Positions 6,359-13,883 of a DNA stretch of 24,244 bases are shown here, in pieces. The stretch lies in IMG/VR virus record IMGVR_UViG_3300045995_000622, positions 1 to 24,244 of that record. The stretch is one strand, 5' to 3'. Within the stretch, counting starts at the first letter, position 1, and every line of letters begins with the position of its first letter. The translations under genes and the position numbers were made by a program. Source of the stretch: a virus. The notes beneath the pieces are model-generated. The model searched no databases, was not told where the DNA came from, and worked only from the letters and a program-made list of their open reading frames with translations.

Positions 6359-8464
6359 ATGATCACTGACATCGCCACCAGGTCAAATGTAGATCAGAAC
6401 CAATACCGGGAATGGCTTGAGCTTGCCGACAATTCCTTCAGTACATCCTCGTCATGGTTTGATTTAAATGTCCGCCCTGAAGTCGAAAAGAACCTGCGCC
6501 AATTCCAAAGCCTCCACCCGCAGGGCTCTAAATACCTCTCCAACGATTACAAGAACCGGTCGAAACTATTCAGGCCCAAATCCCGGGCGGTGTTGAGAAA
6601 GAGCGAGGCGGTCTGCGCCGGTGCTTTCTTTTCATCGGAGGATGTTGTCGCGATCCGTCCGATGAATGAACGGGACCCGTTCAACCTGATGGCCGTGGAT
6701 TTTTTCAAGGAGCTCCTGCAGATACGTCTGACCCGGCCTTTTCCTGTCGGCATCCCATGGTTTATGACGCTTGTCGGCGCGTTCCAGGAAACGAACGTTT
6801 GCGGCGTGGTCGTCTCGAAGCAGGAATGGCATGTGGACGAGAAGAAGGGTATTGACCGCCCGCGCATAATCCTGCGCCCAGTGGAGAATGTGCGAATCGA
6901 TTCCGCGGCCGACTGGACGGACCCGGTTAATTCGTCGCCGTTTCTGATCGACATGATCCCCATGTATGTCGGCGATATCAAAAAAAGGATGTCCGACTCC
7001 ACGCCTGAAGACGAGAGATGGTTCCCCCTTTCCGAGGCCGATATCCGCAGCGCCGTATCCAATTCATTCGATTCTACCCGGCAGGCCCGTGAAGGCCAGG
7101 GCCGCACGGACAGCAAGGAGACGTCGAACGCCATCACCGATTATACTATCGCCTGGGTCCACGACAATATCATCTCCAGGGACGGGGAGGATTACGTTTA
7201 CCAGACCCTGGGCACCAGGTACATGCTGAGTGAGCCGAAGCCGCTGGCCGAAGTCTATGCCATGGGGATACGACCCTATGCCATGGGGATATCCATCCTT
7301 GAGGCGCATAGGGTGTACTCCACCGCCAAGATTGCCCTGGGACGTGACACTCAGAAGGAGGCTAACGAGATCAGCAACGAGCGCCGGGACAATGTGAAGC
7401 AGATGCTTAACCCGCGCTGGAAGGCGTTGAAGGGAAAGCAGGTCGATCTGCGCAGCCTGACCAGGAATGTCCCTTCGTCCGTTACGCTCCTTACTAACCT
7501 GACGGACGCGGAGATGATCGAAACGCCAGATGTGACCGGTGAAAGTTTCGCCGAGCAGGACCGGGTGAATGGTGATTTTGACGAGGTTATGGGGAACTTC
7601 TCATCCGGCAGCGTCCAGAACAACCGCCGGCTGAATGAAACGGTGGGCGGGATGGATCTCCTATCCATGGATGCAGATATTGTTGGGGAATATGACCAGA
7701 AGGTTTTTGTCGAGACTTGGGTGGAGCCGGTTCTTCGCCAGATGATAAAGCTGGAAAGACGCCACGAGACGAACGACGAGGTTCTGCGTATGGCCGCGAT
7801 GGCTGCCGGAATCAAGGAGGAGGATATCAGCGAAGGGTTGATAGACCTGCTCCTGAATCAGGAGGTGCTCCTGAATGTCAACGTGGGGATAGGATCCACG
7901 AATCCTCAGAAACAGTTGGACCGGTTTGTTACGGTGACCAAGTCGGCGCTGGAACTACTTGGAGACAGGGTAGCGGGGAAACTCAAGGTCGATGAGGTGA
8001 TTAAGGAGCTCTACGGCAAGGCCGGGTACAAGGACGGCGCCAGGTTCTTTGATCTGTCGGAAAAGCAGGCCGACCCGATGGAGGCGCTACAGGCGGCGGT
8101 TGTCCAGGCGAAGGTGGAACTTACCCAGGCGCAGACGAAGAAGACGCTGGAGGATGCGGAGCAGTCGAAGGCGGCGAAGGTGGTCAAAATGGTCGAGGCG
8201 CTTTATTCCGCCATGCAGACTGCGCAGACTGCCGTTACCGTGCCGGGGGTTGCGCCGACAGCGGACGCTATAGCCAAAAGCGCCGGCTACGTTGACCAGG
8301 ACCGCGCTCCGATCTATCCGGACCAGCAGGGAGTTGTCGAGGCCGCGCCGGTTCCGGAAGTTCGGGAGAATACGTCTCCCATGTTTCCGCCTCAACCGAT
8401 AGGCCCGGGCGAAGGGATGATGAAGGGGATTGAAACTCAGGACAATGACGGGGTGAATGAATGA
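6359..8464 (+). CDS. Portal protein
   Basis: 701 residues, the size usual for portals of short-tailed phages. It follows the terminase, and AGGGG at 6349-6353 lies five bases before the ATG; the in-frame TTG at 6341 is rejected. Features: N-terminal 'YREWLELADNSFSTSSSWFDLNVRPEVEKNLRQFQS', 'LFRPKSRAVLRKSEAVCAGAFF' around residue 75, wing/stem segments, and Asn-rich 'NRRLNETVGGMDLLS' near 425. The last ~130 residues hold long helices rich in Ala, Gln, Glu and Lys, fitting a barrel or crown domain. Twelve copies form the ring that terminase docks on and DNA passes through. A 21-bp near-tandem duplication (about 7255-7296) gives Y-A-M-G-I twice, seven residues apart. Confidence 0.8.
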   Translation: MITDIATRSNVDQNQYREWLELADNSFSTSSSWFDLNVRPEVEKNLRQFQSLHPQGSKYLSNDYKNRSKLFRPKSRAVLRKSEAVCAGAFFSSEDVVAIRPMNERDPFNLMAVDFFKELLQIRLTRPFPVGIPWFMTLVGAFQETNVCGVVVSKQEWHVDEKKGIDRPRIILRPVENVRIDSAADWTDPVNSSPFLIDMIPMYVGDIKKRMSDSTPEDERWFPLSEADIRSAVSNSFDSTRQAREGQGRTDSKETSNAITDYTIAWVHDNIISRDGEDYVYQTLGTRYMLSEPKPLAEVYAMGIRPYAMGISILEAHRVYSTAKIALGRDTQKEANEISNERRDNVKQMLNPRWKALKGKQVDLRSLTRNVPSSVTLLTNLTDAEMIETPDVTGESFAEQDRVNGDFDEVMGNFSSGSVQNNRRLNETVGGMDLLSMDADIVGEYDQKVFVETWVEPVLRQMIKLERRHETNDEVLRMAAMAAGIKEEDISEGLIDLLLNQEVLLNVNVGIGSTNPQKQLDRFVTVTKSALELLGDRVAGKLKVDEVIKELYGKAGYKDGARFFDLSEKQADPMEALQAAVVQAKVELTQAQTKKTLEDAEQSKAAKVVKMVEALYSAMQTAQTAVTVPGVAPTADAIAKSAGYVDQDRAPIYPDQQGVVEAAPVPEVRENTSPMFPPQPIGPGEGMMKGIETQDNDGVNE

Positions 8465-8736
8465 GTGAAGCGGCGCAGGAAACGTTTTTGAGCACACTGT
8501 CTGAAGACGCGCAGAGATTCAAGGCATCGAAACTCGGTATCTATCTGGACCTCCGGGCAAAAGAGGTATTGGCCGAAGCTTTGGAAGGATTGAAAAAGGT
8601 TGATCCTGAAGACAAGAAAACCATAACCAGGCTCCAGTCTGACGCATGGAAGGCGGAGAGCTTTATGGACTGGCTTGATGAACTTATCGAGGCAGATAAT
8701 GCGGGGGCAGAAGCCGTGCCTGATTACGATGAGTAG
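8461..8736 (+). CDS. Small acidic protein after portal
   Basis: 91 residues, acidic and predicted all-helical. Not recognised. The ATG overlaps the portal stop (ATGA) with GGGGTG upstream as ribosome site. The layout (short N-terminal Ser/Glu segment, helix 20-48, helix 52-78 with 'AWKAESFMDWLDELIEAD', acidic tail) and place between portal and scaffold are common for small assembly-related proteins, but no specific role can be assigned. Confidence 0.6.
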   Translation: MSEAAQETFLSTLSEDAQRFKASKLGIYLDLRAKEVLAEALEGLKKVDPEDKKTITRLQSDAWKAESFMDWLDELIEADNAGAEAVPDYDE

Positions 8737-8750
8737 TTTCACCTAGTCCA

Positions 8751-8767
8751 TTCACAACTATTGTGAA
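8751..8767. promoter_or_regulatory. 17-bp palindrome, copy 2 (putative operator)
   Basis: TTCACAACTATTGTGAA differs from the copy at 2974-2990 at one position (A for G), which leaves seven of eight arm positions paired. It lies in the gap before the scaffold gene. A TATAAA-like element occurs at 8778-8783, but spacing to any -35 match in the palindrome is poor. A second regulated transcription start or an RNA/DNA-binding control point for scaffold and capsid genes is possible. Confidence 0.55.
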
Positions 8768-8801
8768 CGACAGGGATTATAAAAAAAGCGAGGTAATGAA
8801 A

Positions 8802-9743
8802 ATGGGCAACGCCATCCATACGGACGCGGACGACCACGAAGAACAGGATGAATTATTGGAAGAAAAAGTAAGAGAAGAAGGGGAAGAGCGCCCCCTTTCG
8901 CAGCGGGAACTTATGCTGGAGCATATCGCGGCATCCCGCGAACAGGAGATGCTGAAGGAAAATCCAGCCGATGAAGAGCCGGCTGCGAAAGAAAAAGGCG
9001 CGGATCAGTTGGCTTCCAACCGGAAATTCCGGGTGAAGATTGACGGCCAGGAGCTCGAAGTCTCAGAGGAAGAACTGATCAAGGGATATCAGAAGGAGAC
9101 ATCGGCGGACAGGAAACTCCGGGAGATTTCCGATATCAGGAAAGAACTCCAGGCGGAGAAGGCCGAACTCGACGTGCTGAAGGAACAGCTTACCCGCCAG
9201 GTGCAGCCCGTAGTAAAAGAAGAGACCACCGATGGCGGCGAGGTTGACGAGTTTCAGGAGGCTTACGACCTCTCCCTGGAGGGAGATCCCAGTAAACTGC
9301 TGGCGCTCATGAAGCAGGGTTCCGGCAAAAAAGACATCTCGGCGGAAGAGCTTGACATTATCGTTGAGGAGCGCCTGAGCAAGAGGGAGACCGACCGCGA
9401 GCACAAGTGCGCCGAAGAAGCATTCAAGACGGATTATCCGGAGATATTCGGGAACCCGCACCTTCTTTCGGCGGCGAATGAGCGATATTTCGCAAAGGTT
9501 AATGAGGGGAAACCACTCAAGGAGGCCATGCTGGAAGCGGGGAAGGAAACCCGTGAATGGCTGGCGGAGATGGCCGGAGTCCGCAAACCGGATGTCGTAA
9601 CGAGGGAAGACAGGCTGAAGAACAAATCACGCATTTCCAACCTCCCTATAAGGGGAGCTCGGGCAGTGACGCAGGTTGATGACGACGATAAACCGCAGGA
9701 TCAAAGTTCGATCATTGCGGAGATGAAGGCCTCACGCGCGTAA
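8802..9743 (+). CDS. Putative capsid scaffolding protein
   Basis: 313 residues from ATG 8802; GAGG at 8790-8793 is 8 bases upstream, while ATG 8796 is too close and the in-frame GTG 8763 lies in the palindrome. The protein is highly charged, Glu/Lys-rich, with predicted coiled coil (~100-140, 'RKLREISDIRKELQAEKAELDVLKEQL'). 'KFRVKIDGQELEVSEEELIKGYQ' near residue 80-102 is a segment seen in many phage scaffold proteins. It stands directly before the major capsid gene. Scaffold directs shell assembly and leaves before or during packaging. A basic C-terminal stretch followed by an acidic end could be the capsid-binding tail. Confidence 0.7.
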   Translation: MGNAIHTDADDHEEQDELLEEKVREEGEERPLSQRELMLEHIAASREQEMLKENPADEEPAAKEKGADQLASNRKFRVKIDGQELEVSEEELIKGYQKETSADRKLREISDIRKELQAEKAELDVLKEQLTRQVQPVVKEETTDGGEVDEFQEAYDLSLEGDPSKLLALMKQGSGKKDISAEELDIIVEERLSKRETDREHKCAEEAFKTDYPEIFGNPHLLSAANERYFAKVNEGKPLKEAMLEAGKETREWLAEMAGVRKPDVVTREDRLKNKSRISNLPIRGARAVTQVDDDDKPQDQSSIIAEMKASRA

Positions 9744-9766
9744 CTGCCCCATAAGGAGAAAGTACC

Positions 9767-10759
9767 ATGGGACAATTGTGGATTGATCATTCGGCGGACG
9801 GATATATGGCCTCCCCGAGACTTTCAAAGGTGCTGCGCTTTGCCGTGAAGCCCAAATGCAAATTCCGCCAGTTCGCAGACGTAAAAGACGCGGCGATTCA
9901 GGGCAAAGGCAAGGGCGATACCTTCCACTGGAACATCTATTCCGACCTGGCCACGCAGGGAACGACACTGACTGAGACCGACGTGATGCCGGAAACCAGC
10001 TATGCGGTCACCCAGGGGACGATGACGATCACGGAATTCGGGAACAGCGTTCCTTACTCCGGAAAACTGGACGATCTGTCCGAGATCCCGGTGAAGGATA
10101 TTATCACCAAGAACCTGAAGAAAGACGCCTACCGGGCTTTCGATATCGCCGCTCACGCCGAATTCAAACGGACCAAGTTGCGCATTTGCCCGACAGGCGG
10201 AACGTCAACCGAGGCGATTACCCTCACCACCAACGGCACATGCACCGCCACCAACTCCATCGCCCTGGGCCTCCTGCATGTAAAAACCATCTCCGACCTG
10301 ATGAAGGAACGGGATGTGGAGCCGTACACCGGTGATGACTATATGGCCATCAGCCACCCGACCACCTTCCGCCCCTTCAAGAATGATCTGGAAAGCGTAT
10401 ACAAATACACCGAATCCGGTTTCGACAGGATTTTCAACTCCGAGATCGGCAGGGCCGAAAACGTCCGCTTCGTAGAACAGACTTTCATCCCCAAGGGAGG
10501 CGCCGCCAACTCCACCACCTGGAACCCCAACACCCGCACGGCGGATGCCTGGGACAACGGTAAATCTTCCTGGGTATTCTTCTTTGGCGATGATGCAGTC
10601 GCCGAAGGGGTAGCCGTAGCCGAAGAAATCCGGGGCAAGTTGCCGTCGGATTACGGCCGGTCAAAGGGTGTCGCCTGGTATGCGCTGGAGGGCTTCGCCC
10701 TTGTCCATTTCGGGGATGTCGCCAACGAGAAGGTTTTTATGTGGGATTCGGCGGCATAG
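9767..10759 (+). CDS. Major capsid protein, N4 gp56-like
   Basis: 330 residues. Sequence pattern fits the N4 gp56-family major capsid protein (HK97 fold): an N-terminal arm with 'KVLRFAVKPKCKFRQFADVKDAAIQGKGKGD', Thr-rich strands (T-E-T-D-V-M-P-E-T-S-Y), 'FGNSVPYSGKLDDLSEI', a long helix with 'AAHAEFKRT', and C-terminal 'YALEGFALVHFGDVANEKV'. Such proteins form hexamers and pentamers of the icosahedral head. Placement right after the scaffold and a strong ribosome site (AAGGAGAAA before ATG) agree with high expression. Length is normal and no frameshift is visible. Confidence 0.85.
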   Translation: MGQLWIDHSADGYMASPRLSKVLRFAVKPKCKFRQFADVKDAAIQGKGKGDTFHWNIYSDLATQGTTLTETDVMPETSYAVTQGTMTITEFGNSVPYSGKLDDLSEIPVKDIITKNLKKDAYRAFDIAAHAEFKRTKLRICPTGGTSTEAITLTTNGTCTATNSIALGLLHVKTISDLMKERDVEPYTGDDYMAISHPTTFRPFKNDLESVYKYTESGFDRIFNSEIGRAENVRFVEQTFIPKGGAANSTTWNPNTRTADAWDNGKSSWVFFFGDDAVAEGVAVAEEIRGKLPSDYGRSKGVAWYALEGFALVHFGDVANEKVFMWDSAA

Positions 10760-10872
10760 ATAGAGGCAGACTGATCCGCCGTCGAAATCAAAGAATCGGC
10801 GCATACGCGCAAGCGGCCTTCCCCGCGTGACGTGATTTCTTGCTGGGAGGCAGCAGGGAAAGGAGAAATAAG

Positions 10873-11268
10873 ATGGCAAAGAAAATAAGAGCCTACGATG
10901 ATGCGGCTTACCGGGCAAGATACAGCACGATGATAAACATCTCCGCGGTAGCGGCATCCATACCCGCAGGCAAGTTCATCGCCTTCGCGGCATGCAAGAT
11001 CAAGTCGCTGAAGGCCGCAGTCAATATTGCCGGGACCAATGCAGCAGCCGGCTATGACATCTACAACGGCACGACTTCAATCGGCGAGTTTGTCTGCGGG
11101 ACCAGCACTGCGGGATCTCTCATAACAGAAGTGCTCCCCACTGCCATTACCGGCGCCATGGCAGAAGATACAATCCTCGATTTCAGGACCAAGGCGAACA
11201 GCGCCACACTGGCCGCTACCATTTCGGTTGAATACGAAATCACCCCGGTCGCGAATATCACCTATTAA
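10873..11268 (+). CDS. Probable head decoration or minor head protein
   Basis: 131 residues from ATG 10873 (AAAGGAGAAAT upstream). An ATG in frame at 10840 is less well placed. The protein is Ala/Ile/Thr-rich with alternating strands: 'MINISAVAASIPAGKFIAFAACKIKSLKAAVNIAGTNAAAGYDIYNG', consistent with a small beta-sandwich. Small beta proteins next to the capsid gene are often decoration proteins that stabilise the shell, so this call is from position and composition. A strong hairpin follows it at 11295-11320. Confidence 0.5.
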   Translation: MAKKIRAYDDAAYRARYSTMINISAVAASIPAGKFIAFAACKIKSLKAAVNIAGTNAAAGYDIYNGTTSIGEFVCGTSTAGSLITEVLPTAITGAMAEDTILDFRTKANSATLAATISVEYEITPVANITY

Positions 11269-11294
11269 GCGGTATAAAAACATTATTCAAATGA

Positions 11295-11320
11295 GGCAGG
11301 GGCGGCACAGAGCCCCTGCC
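11295..11320 (+). terminator. Strong GC hairpin after head genes (possible attenuator)
   Basis: GGCAGGGGC (11295-11303) pairs perfectly with GCCCCTGCC (11312-11320) around an 8-base loop. It is followed by ATCTTCC, not a run of T, so full factor-independent termination is doubtful. Partial termination or mRNA 3'-end protection after the highly expressed capsid genes is more likely. The ribosome site of the next gene starts about 10 bases later. Confidence 0.5.
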
Positions 11321-11340
11321 ATCTTCCAAAGGAGATAACG

Positions 11341-11691
11341 ATGAAGCAACTTGACAGGAACAGGAACTATGCGGAAATCTGGGGGGATAGCGAGGACGGC
11401 CACAAGTTCGAACAGGACGGCTTGAAGTTCGGGCCGGATGGGACGGAAATGCAGGAGAAAGGTAAAAAGGAAAAGGTGACAGAAAACCAGAAACCTGCTG
11501 CTATCGAAACAACTGAGGCCATTCCTTCTAAAGGTGATGCCGATGAAATGAAAATAAAAGGCTCTGCCGAACCTGCAACGGAGACCATACACCTCGAAGG
11601 TGATGCCGATGAAATGAAAATAAAAGGCTCTGCCGAACCTGCTTTGACTTTTGGGCATGGGCACAAAGAGACACACGGAGCAAAGAAGTGA
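11341..11691 (+). CDS. Low-complexity hydrophilic protein with duplicated segment
   Basis: 116 residues, highly charged, little hydrophobic core, probably disordered from ~35 on. The first 35 residues (N-R-N-Y-A-E-I-W-G-D, then Q-D-G-L-K-F-G-P-D-G) may be a small folded element. Residues ~64-101 contain two copies of G-D-A-D-E-M-K-I-K-G-S-A-E-P-A, 22 residues apart, encoded by a perfect 46-base duplication. The end is His/Lys-rich (G-H-G-H-K-E-T-H). Ribosome site AAAGGAG lies before the ATG. Function unknown; it separates the head genes from the sugar/methyl-transfer genes. Confidence 0.6.
   Translation: MKQLDRNRNYAEIWGDSEDGHKFEQDGLKFGPDGTEMQEKGKKEKVTENQKPAAIETTEAIPSKGDADEMKIKGSAEPATETIHLEGDADEMKIKGSAEPALTFGHGHKETHGAKK
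11531..11642 (+). repeat. Perfect 46-bp direct repeat
   Basis: Bases 11531-11576 and 11597-11642 are identical over 46 bases; the period is 66 bases (22 codons), so the reading frame is kept. Perfect identity at synonymous sites points to a recent duplication by recombination or slippage. Confidence 0.9.
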
Positions 11692-12206
11692 CCTGGAGCC
11701 TTGAAAATTCCTGCGGCTTCGAATCGCGCAAGATCAAGTATCTTATCCCCCGCTATACCCGTGGCCGTGGCCTGGAGATCGGCTGCGGCCAGGAGAAGGC
11801 TTATCAGCACTTCATTGGCGTGGATAACGGCCACCATTTCGGCAAAGGCGCCGCCGACATTGTAGCGCAGGCGGATGACCTTTCCATGTTTGCCGATGAA
11901 TCCATGGATTTTGTTTTTTCATCCCATGTGCTGGAGCATATGGTGGATATGGGCAAGGCCCTGAGCGAGTGGGGCCGGGTAATCAAACCGGGCGGTTACC
12001 TGGTCCTATACGTCCCCTCCGCCAATCTCTACCCGAAAATGGGGGTGCCTGGAGCGAATCCGGATCATAAGCATGATATCTACCCAGGAGATATAGAGAA
12101 GATGTTAGAGGATGGAGTGCCCCACTGGGAAGAGATTGAATCGGAAGAAAGAAATCAAGATAACGAATACTCTCTGTTTGAAGTTTATCGGAAGGTGAAG
12201 CCATGA
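11688..12206 (+). CDS. SAM-dependent methyltransferase (class I)
   Basis: 172 residues. Motif I G-L-E-I-G-C-G (28-34), acidic end of strand 2 at F-I-G-V-D (42-46), motif with S-S-H-V-L-E-H-M (78-85) and I-K-P-G-G-Y-L-V-L-Y-V-P (~98-109) give the Rossmann methyltransferase order of the Methyltransf_11 group. It lacks an obvious DNA-methylase motif (no D/N-P-P-Y), so small-molecule, sugar or protein methylation is more likely. GTG start at 11688, with GGAG seven bases upstream; it overlaps the stop of the repeat protein. The ATG of the homing endonuclease overlaps its end. Paired with the glycosyltransferase downstream, it may modify a sugar on the virion or host surface. Confidence 0.75.
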   Translation: MTWSLENSCGFESRKIKYLIPRYTRGRGLEIGCGQEKAYQHFIGVDNGHHFGKGAADIVAQADDLSMFADESMDFVFSSHVLEHMVDMGKALSEWGRVIKPGGYLVLYVPSANLYPKMGVPGANPDHKHDIYPGDIEKMLEDGVPHWEEIESEERNQDNEYSLFEVYRKVKP

Positions 12207-12883
12207 CGGTGACTGTCTATGGGTTGGCATCATCCGAGGATGGGATTATCCGTTATATCGGACAGACGGTACAGCCAGCAAATTCCAGGTTGAGACAACA
12301 TATTTGGGAGGCCACAAGAAGGAAGGGGTTAAATGGCAAAAGCCGTAGAGTCTGGAACTGGATAGCGTCAGTCCTGAAAAAAGATCACAATATTTCAGCT
12401 ATAATCCTTAATCCCGACTCAGTATTACATGAGACTGAGATGAATTTCATCAAAGAGTATCGTGAAAATGGATATGACCTTATCAATGCAACAGATGGTG
12501 GGGAAGGGACGGTAGGGTATAAACTACATATGAAGCGGCCTTGGGTTTCTGAAATGAACCGAAGTAGGGCAGGAATTAAAACCAAACCGTTATCAGAAGA
12601 ACATAAGGCAAAAGTGTCAGCAGGTAACAAAGGGAAAAAACATCCCTGGCTGGTTGAAAGAAATAAACTTCTAACAGGCAAACCGGGAAGGCCGCAAACA
12701 GATGAAGAGCGAGCAAAAAGAAGCGCAACATTGAAAGGCAGAGTGTTCACCCCTGAATGGAAAGCAAAAATCTCGGCAAAGGCAAAAGGCAGAAAAGTAT
12801 CTCCTGAAACGACTAGAAAAAGAGTTGAAGGATTGCAGCGGTATCATCAACAAAGAAGAGAGGCCAAGATTGCAAGTTGCTAA
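12203..12883 (+). CDS. GIY-YIG homing endonuclease with NUMOD3-like repeats
   Basis: 226 residues. GIY-YIG core: V-Y-G-L (5-8) and R-Y-I-G-Q-T (17-22), catalytic Arg29 in R-L-R-Q-H, catalytic Glu79 in E-T-E-M-N-F-I, then L-I-N-A-T-D-G-G-E-G (93-102). The C-terminal half has several NUMOD3-type DNA-binding motifs (S-E-E-H-K-A-K-V-S-A-G-N-K-G near 130; D-E-E-R-A-K-R-S-A-T-L-K-G; P-E-W-K-A-K-I-S-A-K-A-K-G; P-E-T-T-R-K-R-V-E-G). It cuts DNA lacking the insert and copies itself by repair. Codons are clearly more A/T-rich than in flanking genes, a sign of separate origin. It is free-standing between methyltransferase and glycosyltransferase genes. Confidence 0.9.
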   Translation: MTVTVYGLASSEDGIIRYIGQTVQPANSRLRQHIWEATRRKGLNGKSRRVWNWIASVLKKDHNISAIILNPDSVLHETEMNFIKEYRENGYDLINATDGGEGTVGYKLHMKRPWVSEMNRSRAGIKTKPLSEEHKAKVSAGNKGKKHPWLVERNKLLTGKPGRPQTDEERAKRSATLKGRVFTPEWKAKISAKAKGRKVSPETTRKRVEGLQRYHQQRREAKIASC

Positions 12884-13883
12884 GAAAAAACAGATAACAT
12901 GCGTAAAAACAGCATGTTGCATAAGATTCGGTGGGATGGGTGACATGCTCCAGGCGGCTGTTGTTTTCCCGCGGCTGAAGGAGCAGGGCTACCATGTCAG
13001 CGTGATGACCACACCGAAAGGGATGGACGTGATCCGCCATGATCCGAACGTTGACGATTTCTTTCTCCTCGATCAGGACCAGGTTCCCAATGGCGAACTG
13101 GCGGCGTTCTGGAAGTTGCAGGCGCAGCGGTTTGACAAGTTCGTGAATCTCTCCGAATCTATCGAGGGAACTCTTCTTGCGCTGGCCGGCCGCACAAATC
13201 ACGCATGGCCCGCTTCCGTTCGCCATAAGCGCATGAATACCAATTACCACGAATGGACTGCGGAGATTGCAGAGGTCCCGTTCAAGCCATGCAAGCTGTT
13301 CTATCCCACCAGCCTGGAAACATTCAATGCCGGGGAACTCATCGACCAGGCATCTTTCAATATCCTCTGGGCTCTTTCCGGGTCCAGCCTCCATAAGTTC
13401 TACCCTCACCAGGACGCGGTTATTGCCCGCATTCTCCTGGAGATGCCCGAGGCCCGCATATTCCTGGTGGGTGATGAGGCTTGCCGGCTGCTGGAACAGG
13501 GCTGGGAGAATGATCCCCGCGTCACGCTTCTGTCTGGCAAAATGCAGATCCGGGAGACGCTGACCCTTGCCGGTATTGTGGATCTGGTTGTCGGCCCGGA
13601 AACGGGTGTACTGAATGCGGTGGGCATGGAGAAAAACCCGCACAAGGTCATATTCCTTTCACATTCGTCCGCCAATAATCTTACGAAGTACTGGGTAAAC
13701 GTCCAGGCACTCACGCCTGTATCATGCCCATGCCATCCTTGCCACCAGCTACATTACACAGCCGAATTGTGCAGCCAGGATGCGGAGACCGGTGCTGCGC
13801 TTTGCGCTCAGGATATCCCGCCATACAAGGTCTATGACGCCATTGAGAAGGTTTATAAGAACTGGAAACGGGAGGCACTGTGA
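12870..13883 (+). CDS. Glycosyltransferase family 9-like (heptosyltransferase-like)
   Basis: 337 residues. 'CIRFGGMGDMLQAAVVFPRLKEQGYHVSVMTTPKG' is the GT9 N-terminal nucleotide-sugar-transferase pattern; further signs are 'FVNLSESIEG', 'ARIFLVGDE', a 'VVGPETGVLNAVGM' donor-site loop, and a Cys-rich 'CPCHPCHQLHY' segment near the end. GT9 enzymes such as WaaC/WaaF add heptose to lipopolysaccharide core. No in-frame ATG precedes the GGMGD motif; TTG at 12870 has GAGAGG six bases upstream and is chosen, though TTG 12825 is possible. The start lies inside the endonuclease 3' end, suggesting the original 5' end was rebuilt when that gene inserted. The target may be a virion or host envelope glycan. 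Confidence 0.7.
   Translation: MQVAKKKQITCVKTACCIRFGGMGDMLQAAVVFPRLKEQGYHVSVMTTPKGMDVIRHDPNVDDFFLLDQDQVPNGELAAFWKLQAQRFDKFVNLSESIEGTLLALAGRTNHAWPASVRHKRMNTNYHEWTAEIAEVPFKPCKLFYPTSLETFNAGELIDQASFNILWALSGSSLHKFYPHQDAVIARILLEMPEARIFLVGDEACRLLEQGWENDPRVTLLSGKMQIRETLTLAGIVDLVVGPETGVLNAVGMEKNPHKVIFLSHSSANNLTKYWVNVQALTPVSCPCHPCHQLHYTAELCSQDAETGAALCAQDIPPYKVYDAIEKVYKNWKREAL

Noticed and set aside
8763-8801. Extended N-terminus of the scaffold protein from a GTG
   Set aside because: The GTG lies inside the 17-bp palindrome with no ribosome site; the ATG at 8802 has GAGG at proper spacing.
10760-10872. Promoter or small RNA in the gap after the capsid gene
   Set aside because: Only weak pairing (GAAATCA with TGATTTC) and no clear -10/-35; apart from the GGCAGACTGA motif I see nothing firm.
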